A stretch of DNA of 64,000 nucleotides from contig OX637406.1 in NCBI GenBank assembly GCA_951799425.1, positions 25,228,390 through 25,292,389 of the forward strand, read 5' to 3'. A program made the position numbers and the translations under genes. Positions 56,023 through 64,000 of the stretch are shown here, piece by piece (the first letter of the stretch is position 1; every line of letters starts with the position of its first letter). The notes beneath the pieces were generated by a model that did not search any database, was not told where the DNA came from, and worked only from the letters and a program-made list of their open reading frames with translations. Source of the stretch: Ilex aquifolium (Eukaryota > Streptophyta > Magnoliopsida > Aquifoliales > Aquifoliaceae).

Positions 56023-58510
56023 CATGATGTGACGCCCCAAAATCCGGGAGTCCGTTGATCACCCATCAACCCGCGGAATACCCGTGGATATCATATAAAT
56101 CGATATCACGCCATTATGCCCCATTTATCGGGATCCATAATTTAACGAAATTCGGGCAGAGTCTCCTTTGTACGGGAAGCTCTACCCAAAACACAACATG
56201 TGCAATATGCAATCACATGACCCATCCGAGGTCTAACATACAACATTAACTGCACCGGGTCCATTTATGAATAAATAATGACCACACCGGGTCCATTTAT
56301 CCATACCCATATAATAACATGCCATGTTACATTAAAATAGTCTATATAAGTTCGATTACAATTCTTTTACATATATTACATGCCCAAAACATAGTTTTAA
56401 CAAAAGTTTTACAAAAACCAAGGTTAAAGGCCACAATTCGGTCTTTCTTCACCCTTGAGGCTCCAAATGAGAGCCGTCAACCGGTGTGTATCCTGCACCT
56501 GAAATGTTTTCCCGTATAGGGTGAGCAACACTCAATAGAGTATCTCCTACAGAGGCTACTCCCCACCCTAGATGCATGTGAATGTGCACATGTAACAATC
56601 AACAACCATTCTAAACAAGAACATGCAATTCAATGTTGGAATTATTTTACCATGTCATGCCATGAAATGAGATGAAACTCACTCACGCACTTTAACCCGA
56701 GCCCTCACCGACTTCCGCAACACAATGCAATGCCAATGTGTAGAAAATCTGTCATTGATGAATTTCATCCAATGATCCTTTTAAAATCTCCAGGTCTTTC
56801 GTGGGATGAGTATTTATGGACTTACACCAACGACACCCAACTGACACGGAATTCCACCAACTGTTCCGCGTACACCGACACACTTTATGGACTCTTATAC
56901 CACTGGAGTGCATGTCCAAGTCACCTGGTCTCTCACCCGAGGGATTTTCTAGCCCTTCTTGCTAACCCCGACCCCATATTCATGCAACCATGCGACTCAG
57001 TCGGATTTTCAACCCAACTTTCCCGAGCCCACCCATCAATCACCAAGTATGGTGTTTGATCACACCATGCACACACACCCACCTAATGCGATGTCTCCGT
57101 ACAAATGCAATGTAATGAACCATTGCATGTCAATATCAAGTCTCATATGTAATGAATGCCATATGGATCAATTTAACCACATACTTCAACATACACTATG
57201 GATAAATTACGTCATAAGCACATAATCTCCATAATCATCACAATACCAATATATTTCAAGCATATATTAACATTTACATTTCCAAATGTAAATCACATAA
57301 TAAGCATATGATTTCCATTTACCACATCATTCAAGCATGTTATCACATAATCTCATGCAATTTACACACTTTATTTCACATAGGCATTTTATCAAACACC
57401 TTCAAGGTACCAAATCATGTGATCACATAAAATGCCCAAATTATCACCTAACTCAAAACAAATCAGATTCAATGATTTCCACATACTCAATTATCAAAAC
57501 TTCCAAGAAATCACAAACTAGCAATTTCTAACTACCAATTCACACTAGAATTGAGCCTACCCATTTCCATTAATCCAACTATAATAGGCAAGTGTTAAAA
57601 CACTCAAAACAGCCCACCCATTTCTTATGGACACCATAGGATGGAAATAAACCAAAGTAGGAGGGAACCCTACCTCTTGGAGCGTGAGATGAAGTGTGGA
57701 GAACCTCAAGAACACCTCCCAAGCCCCAAAACTCTTGATTTCCCCAAAGTCTCCTCTTGGATCTTCGGTGAAATTCGCTCTTTTTGGCACGTACGTGTAG
57801 CCCTCGTCGAGGAGATCGACTTTAATTCTTGGCTCGACGAATTCCGGCCGGTGGAACTCAGTGAATCGCAAAGAGAAGGAAGAAATTTTCTCTTTTTTTC
57901 TCTCTTTCTCTCCAACGTGAGAACACACTGGTTTCAGCAGAGTTTATGTCCAAAAAATCAGATATTTCGCCCCTATTTATAATTTTAAAGCTTGGCCCAC
58001 ATCGCGCCACACGCTACCCCTTTTTTCGGGTCCGTTTTCGCCTCAAAACGATTAAATTTCGTACCGGTTTAAGCTCAAAATATTTTATATGAACTTTATT
58101 TAAATTATTTTCCAAATTTCAAAATTTTATTTAAAAAATTCGCTTTTGGGTCCCCCGAGACCTGACCGCCTCGTAAAACACAAAAAAATTGACTATCTCG
58201 GAATTCGACGAAATTTGATAGGGTAACTAGATTTCGCGAGACAAATCCAACGGTGAGGTCCGTTTCATTATCCGAGTTCTATAAAAATTTAGTTTTGTAA
58301 CCCATACCGTAGTGGTAAATTACCGTTTTGCCCTTTTTCAGAAAAAGTTCAAATTTACCCGGGTTTTACACATGAGGCTAGGTTCCTTTGTTTATTTGGG
58401 GGAAAGAGTGATAAGACTCTGCCTCCGGGGTCATGTCTCTTCTAGGAGGCTTGGCTCCTTTGTTTATTTTGGGGCAAGAGTCCTAAGACTCTGCCACTTT
58501 GGCCATGCCC
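55988..58510 (+). repeat. 72-bp tandem repeat at the end of the C antisense gene, split by G
   Basis: Three units contain AAGACTCTGCC followed by GGCCATGCCCCTT. They start near 55990, 58413 and 58485. The spacing is 72 bp once the G solo LTR and one TSD copy are set aside, so G inserted inside the array. Confidence 0.8.
56028..58370 (-). mobile_element. Solo LTR G (clean copy, Tekay-like)
   Basis: TGTGACGCCCCAAAATCC ... CCCGGGTTTTACA, 2343 bp, with exact TSD CATGA (56023-56027, 58371-58375). No internal region. The minus-strand TATA box ATTATAAATAGGGG lies at about 57971-57984. It is the reference for the interrupted copy at 6084-12517. Confidence 0.93.
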
Positions 58511-58665
58511 CTTTCGTGATGTTACACTTGAGATGAGTTTATGCTTCAAAAATAATATTTCTTCAAATTCATTACATTCTACGGCCGAATTACAACATTT
58601 CCTTCCATATCTTCTAACCTATACGACCCGGAGCCTCCTACTGACTTGACTTTGTATGGTCCTTC

Positions 58666-59670
58666 CTAGTTTGGTCCCATTTTTCCATCTGCTGGGTCTT
58701 GAGTATTTCTTACCACTCTTCTGAGCACCAGGTCACCTACTTGAAATTCTCGAGGCCTGACCTTTCTATTGTAGAGCCTAGACACCCTTTCTTGATACTT
58801 AGCCAATTTTAAGGCAGCCACCTCCCTTCTTTCATCTGCGAGGTTTATGTCCAAACTGAGTTGGTTATCGTTGTCCCCCGCGTCAAAGGCTTTTGTTCTT
58901 ATGGTAGGGAGGCCTACTTCCAACGGGATTACCGCCTCCACCCTGTATGCAAGGACATTTGGTGTTTCTCCTGTTGAGGTTCGAGGAGTGGTCGTGTACG
59001 CCCAAAGGACATTTAGGAGCACGTCCACCCATTTTCCCTTAGCCTTTTTCAGCCTTTTCTTGATCCCGTTGATGATGGTCTTATTCGTAGACTTTGCCTT
59101 TCTGTTGGCCTGAGGGTATGAGGGCATTGAGTAGTAGTTCCGGATTTGAAGGTGTTCACAAAAGGAGTTGAAGGGTCCGCTGTTGAATTGGGTCCCGTTA
59201 TCCACCATGAGTGCACAGGGGACTCCAAATCTTGTCACTATGTTCTTCCACATGAACTTCTTGGTATCTAAGTCTCTAATATGGGTCAAGCACTCCGCCT
59301 CGACCCATTTTGTGAAGTAATCACTCCCTATTATCAGGAACTTCTTGTCTCTAGGAGCCCTTGCGAGGGGTCCAACCAGGTCGAGTCCCCATTGAGCAAA
59401 CGGCCAAGGACTAGTTAGCGGGTGCAAGTCTTCGGCCGGCTGCCTAATGACTACAATGAACCTCTGACACTGATCGCATTTTCGGACGTAAGCCTGAGCG
59501 TCCTTTTGCATCTGCGGCCACCAATACCCTTGGGACATGATACGATGGGCCATGGATCGTTCGCCCGAGTGCCCTCCACATATGCCTTCATGCACCTCGT
59601 ATAGGAGTGGTTCGACTTTATCCTCGCAGACGCAAAGCAGGTATGGTCCGAAAAATGACTTTCGGTACAA
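58666..59670 (-). pseudogene. Integrase region of C
   Basis: 334 residues open in one frame. The zinc-binding domain (HEGICGGHSGERSMAHRIMS, CDQCQRF) is followed by the catalytic core (WGLDLVGPLARAPRDKKFLI, DYFTKWVEAE, VDNGTQFNSGPF, SYPQANRKAKSTNKTIINGI) and a C-terminal part (RKVRPREFQVGDLVLRRV). It is a standard Tat integrase without chromodomain. The element as a whole is broken. Confidence 0.9.
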
Positions 59671-59958
59671 CTTCTGATCCAGGGAGGCCCAAAACCTTGG
59701 AGCCCTTAACTTTATATTTCTAGCTTCTATGGGGCATTCAGGGAGCTCTCCAGAAATGAGGAACTTAAGTAGTGGATTAGTCCAACTGGGGGACTCTTAC
59801 CCTTCCTGGAAAATTACCACTCTGGGGACTTCATCTATACTAGAGTTGGAAAGGTACTCCACGGTGATCTTCTGTGTCACGTTGGAGTCTCTAGCGCCAA
59901 GGCCAGACACGCCAAGGCGTGGGTGTGGGCGTTCTTATCTCTAGGAACTTGCTTGACT

Positions 59959-60258
59959 TTAAATTTCTTGAATGTGAAGTAAGGCTATAGCTTCATGGTG
60001 GTAAGCTTTCATTCTAGAGTCCCTCATTTTGAACTCTCTATTGATCTGGTTAACCACTAACATAGAATTGCAGTGGACAGTCAGCTCTGTGGCTCCCGCT
60101 GTGTTGGCAAGTTTAAGCCCGAAAATGAGGGCCTCATATTGCGCTTCGTTATTGGACGCCTTGAAGCCTAGCCGGACGGCTTGTTCCGTTACCAATCCCT
60201 TCGGGGAGACTAGTAATACCCAAATCCTGGAACTCTTACTGTTGGAGAATCCGTCCAC
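59959..60258 (-). pseudogene. Second (archaeal-type) RNase H domain of C
   Basis: MDGFSNSKSSRIWVLLVSPK is followed by FKASNNEAQYEALIFGLKLA and HCNSMLVVNQINREFKMRD. This is the aRNH domain that Tat-lineage elements carry between RNase H and integrase, and it distinguishes Tat from Athila (none is seen in D). Confidence 0.85.
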
Positions 60259-60471
60259 GCAGAGGCTCTAGGAGAGTTCTTGGCTGTCCGTGGAGGGCTC
60301 CACCTCAGGGAGAAGCAACTCCCCTTTGGTAAATTCTGCTATAAAGTCCGCCAGCACCTGTCCCTTTATGGCAGTGTGAGGTCTATAATGAATATCATGT
60401 TCTCCCATTTCCACTGCCCATTTGGCTATTCTTCCCAAGAGGTCCGGCTTCCTTAGAATTGTTTTCTAGGG

Positions 60472-61167
60472 TTAATCCGTCAGGACAATGATCGGGTGTG
60501 CCTGAAAGTAATGTCTCAACTTTCTTGTAGCCGTGATTAGGGCCAATGCTAGCTTCTCCAGGGGAAAGTATCTTGTTTCCACGTCCAATAGAGCCTTGCT
60601 CACGTAGTACACTGGCTTCTGTCCGCGTTCATGCTTATGGACTAGTACACCACTGACAACGAATTCTGAAACGACCAAGTAAAGGAACAACATATCCCCC
60701 TTCATTGGGACGGATAGGGTCGAAAGGACCCTAAGGTACTCCTTGAACCCTCCGAGTGCACTCTCACATTCTTGATTCCAAGTATCCTTCCCGGACCTCC
60801 TGATAGCCCCAAAGAAGGGCTTGCATTTGTCCGATGACCGAGAGATGAAGTGATTTAGTACAGCTAACATTCCTGTGAGTTTCTGGACTTCTTGAATTGT
60901 CCGGGGGCTTCGCACGTCCATGATGGCTAGTATTTGATCTGGGTTGGCTTCGACACCACGTCGACTTACTAAGTATCCAAGGAACTTCCTGGAACCAACT
61001 CCAAAGACACACTTTGCCGCATTCAGTTTCAGTCTGTACTCTAGGAGGGTGGAGAAGGTGTCTTCCAGGTCCATAATGTGATCATCCCTCCTCCTGCTCT
61101 TTACAAGCATGTCATCAATATACACCTCCATGGTGTTCCCTATTTGTCGCTTGAACATTCGGTTCAT
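60472..61167 (-). pseudogene. RT palm end and first RNase H domain of C
   Basis: It starts MNRMFKRQIGNTMEVYIDDM, which includes the catalytic YIDD. FLGYLVSRRGVEANPDQILA then the connection (KLTGMLAVLNHFISRSSDK) and RNase H (VSGVLVHKHERGQKPVYYVS, YFPLEKLALALITATRKLRH) follow. The more N-terminal RT fingers lie at 61450-61170. Fossil. Confidence 0.88.
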
Positions 61168-61455
61168 GAGTCTCTAGTACGTAGCTCCTACATTCTTTAG
61201 ACCGAATGGCATAACCATGTAACAATAAACCCCTCTCAGAGTGATGAAGACAGTCTTCTCCTGGTCAGGCGGATGGAGGGGAATCTAATGGTAGCCAGCC
61301 CTGGCATCCAGGAAGCTCATGCACTGGTGCCCTGCCATGGCATCCACCAGCTGGTCCACCTTTGGGAGGGAAAAGTCATCTTTGGGGTAAGCCTTGTTCA
61401 GGTCAGTGAAATCCACACAAACGTGCCAAACCGTATTTGATAGCCATTCCGAGAA

Positions 61456-61806
61456 CTACACCTCCCGGATGACATTGGCCTCTAGGAGCCTCTCCGCTTC
61501 TTCATTTATCGCTTGGGCGTGATACGGCGTTGTGCGTCGAGGTTTTTGCTTCACTGGCTTGTGAGCGAGATCTACATAAATCCTGTGGGTTATAATAAAG
61601 GGACTTATGCCCTTCATCTCCATGGCATCCCATACAAACACATCTACATTCCTTCTCAAACAATCAACTATCTCCTCCTGCTCGGCTGGGGACATGGTGG
61701 AGCCGATCAGGAAGTACCTTTCTTCGTCTCCTTCCACTAGAAGTACCTTTCGGATATCCTCCACTGAGCGGTCTTCCGGATCAATCCGCGGCTCGTCAAT
61801 TCCCAA
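61456..61806 (-). pseudogene. RT N-terminal region of C
   Basis: LLVEGDEERYFLIGSTMSPA, then VDCLRRNVDVFVWDAMEMKG and VKQKPRRTTPYHAQAINEEA: the linker and start of Tat RT (F.W...M.GI......H.L) immediately upstream of the polymerase core. Confidence 0.85.
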
Positions 61807-61916
61807 TCGCCCATACTGTAATTGTTATTATTCAAGACCTCCTCTAGGGCTCGCTCATTCTCCTTGGAGGCGAACCCTACCTTCACCGCTACATAGAAAT
61901 AACTCTTGGTAGACGC

Positions 61917-62691
61917 CTAGTCCCCGTGAATTTCCATTACTCCTTCAGGGGTGGGGAACTTTAACTTCTGATGATAGGTGGAGTGTACTGCCCCAAGTGC
62001 GTGTAACGTGGTCCGCCCCATGATTATATTATAGGGAGAATTAGAGTCGATCACTACAAACTCTGTGTCGGTAGTAATGGGTCCCGTGGTAAACCGGCAG
62101 TGTGATCTTACCCAAGGGCAAGGCAAATGAGCCATTGAACCCAACGAGGGGCGTTTTGACTTTGGTGAGATCTTTGGAACCAAGGCCCAGGCGTTTCAAG
62201 ACTTCGAGGTACATCACCTCCAAGGAACTCCTGGAGTCCACCAAGACCCTTTTGACATTGAAACCACCAATCTTCAAAGTTAGGATCAAGGCGTCCTCAT
62301 GGGGGAGGACCACACGTGCCAGGTCAGCATTGGAGAAAGTGATACCTTCTTGATTCGTCGGAGGCCTCTTGCTGGGACGGCCCCCATCTCTTTCGTCCAC
62401 CTTCCTTGCAAAGGCTACCCTCTTAATGTCGGACCTGAGGGTGTTGGTCGTCGGGCACTCTAGTGGGCAAACGTGGATGATGTCAATGACATTGTCACGG
62501 ACAGCGACTTGATTATCGACACCATGGGTCCCCATTGGCGTTGCTTCCTCAATATATTCCTTTAGGTGTCCCTCTTGTACTAAATTCTCTAGGAAGGACT
62601 TGTAGACTCTGCAATCTTCGATGAGATGTCCCACGTCCTGGTGGTATGAACATCTTACCTTCTGGTTCTTGGTGGACTGATCGCCTTGCAT
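61917..62691 (-). pseudogene. Zinc knuckle and protease region of C
   Basis: It starts MQGDQSTKNQKVRCSYHQDV with the Tat-type knuckle CSYHQDVGHLIEDC. A variable linker follows, then the protease: KIGGFNVKRVLVDSRSSLEV, LVGFNGSFALPLGKITLPV and NSPYNIIMGRTTLHALGAV (the last in 62183-61917). Order and motifs match Tat elements. Confidence 0.82.
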
Positions 62692-62700
62692 CTTAGGCGA

Positions 62701-63998
62701 TCATTTGAAGAAAGATTCCTTCTTGATCTTGTGGAGCAATTTATAGATGGGCTCCTTAAATACAGTATGGACCCCTTTGAAAGAACTTCCTGACGGAGGC
62801 ACTAATCCCTTCTGGGAATGGGCCCCCTCTTTCTCCTTTTCCTTCTTCTTTGAGGCCTGAGATTTCCCCTTGCCCCCCGTCATTTCATCTTCTATTCGAG
62901 AGTACTTATTGATTCGGGCCATCAACTCGCCCATATCCATTGGTGTTTTCTTTGTTAAGGACCTATACAGATCGGTGTCCCATGAGAGGCCAAGTCTGAA
63001 GGAGGTCGCCGCCATGACCTCGAAGCCTCCCTCCACCTCATGATGAACCAAGCTGAAAATTATTTGGTTAGCTCCTTCCAGGACCCTATACTATTGGGTG
63101 GAAGGGTTTCAAACCATTTCATAGCAGTGTGCCCTAGGCTCATTGAGAACACCCGGCACAACAGTCAGTGATCTGAGTGGTATAGGGACATTATTTTCTT
63201 GTATTATCTGAGGTGAGCCTCCGGATCAGAGCGTCCATGATAAACTTTGAACCTCAGTACCGTGCAATTCTTTGGTACCTCCATCTCCACAATACTCCTA
63301 GTGAAGGGCGACTGAATAGCTTCGTCAACCATGTCGTCCTCTGGTGTGGCCCTATCCCTTCTCGTAGAATCCAACCGTACCCTGAGGTCTCCCCCCTGCT
63401 TGGGGCGCACTTCTCCACCTTCTCAGCATCAGTCAACATGCCCCCCAGTTCCATGGTTCTGTACGGAGAGGGTTGACCCCTCCTCGGACTCCTCCACGCC
63501 TCTCGCCCGAATAGTTTTCGATGAAGGTCATTCCAAGCCAATGGTCTAGTTTTCTTGGCTGGGACCTCTGGGTGCTGTCCCTTGGCCCTCGGGCGATCCG
63601 GAGCCTTGGAGCTCCCTACTCCGCCACTCAGGCGGTTCCTCAAGTCCTCGGCTCCCATCTCCCTGACGGAGGGCTCCCGCGACTGTCGTAAGTCTTGAGA
63701 TCCCCCGCCAGAAAGTGCAAACTCATCAAGTCGATTTAGAACGTTCACATTGTCCTCCTCTAGTTGTCATAGTCGATCTTTGAACCGTTCATCAATCACA
63801 TCAGTAAGTTGACTGGCTAATGGGGGTACCCCTTCCAGCCCCGATACTCAGACAAGTTTGGCGGTTTTTCTCCCTAGAATGAACAGAGAATTCTTTGTTG
63901 ACACATTCAACGTGATCCTCTGTTCTTGACATGGAGGGAGCCAGTAAATCCACGTTCCTTTGTTGAGGACCCTTTCCCTTTTGACGAGTATTCACCAT
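62701..63998 (-). pseudogene. Gag region of C
   Basis: The start is near 63998 (MVNTRQKGKGPQQRNVDLLA). Frames at 63748-63254 and 63410-63204 hold the linker and the opening of the gag core (KNCTVLRFKVYHGRSDPEAH). 63051-62701 holds its distal part (LTKKTPMDMGELMARINKYS) and a Lys/Glu-rich tail (SQASKKKEKEKEGAHSQKG). The PBS and 5' LTR would lie just past the right edge. Fossil with several breaks. Confidence 0.75.
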
Positions 63999-64000
63999 GG

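Larger units (their letters stand above)
52613..63998 (-). mobile_element. Element C: Tat-lineage Ty3/gypsy retrotransposon with antisense gene
   Basis: In minus-strand order: gag (63998-62701), zinc knuckle and protease (62691-61917), RT (61806-60900), RNase H (60900-60472), second RNase H (60258-59959), integrase (59670-58666), antisense gene region (plus strand, 54153-56022), polypurine tract and 3' LTR (53631-52613). The 5' LTR lies beyond the right edge. Dual RNase H and the antisense ORF are Tat hallmarks. A G-family solo LTR (56028-58370) is nested. Most domains are recognisable; several breaks. Confidence 0.9.

Overview
The window is plant nuclear DNA, almost certainly from an angiosperm and probably a eudicot. 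It is a gene-poor block built almost wholly of nested LTR retrotransposons. No host protein gene, tRNA, rRNA or CRISPR array could be supported. The evidence is plant-specific retroelement lineages: Athila and Tat Ty3/gypsy, a Tekay-like chromovirus and SIRE-like Ty1/copia. Primer-binding sites match tRNA-Asp and initiator tRNA-Met, and matching 5-bp target-site duplications (TSDs) flank five insertions. Letters A-H and S name elements within this window only.

Layout. 1-5093: 5' end of an Athila element on the minus strand (A: gag, PBS, LTR), with a solo LTR (S, 3439-4772) inside its LTR. 5094-49497: a SIRE-like copia element on the plus strand (E) that hosts nearly everything else. Its gag (5094-6083, 12523-12720) is split by a Tekay-like solo LTR (G, 6084-12517), which itself holds an F-family solo LTR (6590-8466) and an H-like LTR segment (8916-~10980). 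Next comes an Athila element, minus strand (D, 13550-~35200), with protease, RT, RNase H, integrase, a 134-residue ORF and an env-like ORF. D's LTR is split by a non-autonomous Tat-like element (B, 14249-26637, TSD GAAAG), and B is split by a non-autonomous Athila-derived element (F, 18415-25295, TSD CTCCC). E resumes with an env-like ORF (35878-36811, 46843-47119), split by a chromodomain element (H, 36812-46837, TSD ATATC). H's right LTR is split by another F-family solo LTR (44330-46147, TSD ATGTG). E ends in its 3' LTR (48068-49497).

49498-52612 is the only stretch not clearly LTR-element derived: a MITE-like element, a perfect 33-bp hairpin, a fragment of another repeat, and an snRNA-type upstream sequence element with a TATA box. 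52613-63998 and beyond is a Tat-lineage element on the minus strand (C) with LTR, gag, protease, RT, two RNase H domains and integrase, plus an antisense gene on the plus strand. A second G-family solo LTR (56028-58370, TSD CATGA) sits inside it.

No new defence or metabolic system was found. The most interesting signal is regulatory. Several unrelated LTR families carry clusters of short perfect palindromes (CGTTCGAACG, CTACCGGTAG, GTACCGGTAC, CGTCCGGACG, CCTCGGTGCCGAGG), mostly just upstream of their TATA boxes. The palindrome sequence differs between homologous copies while the symmetry is kept. D carries a copy of this LTR module in front of its env-like ORF. In C the array lies between two TATA boxes that fire in opposite directions.
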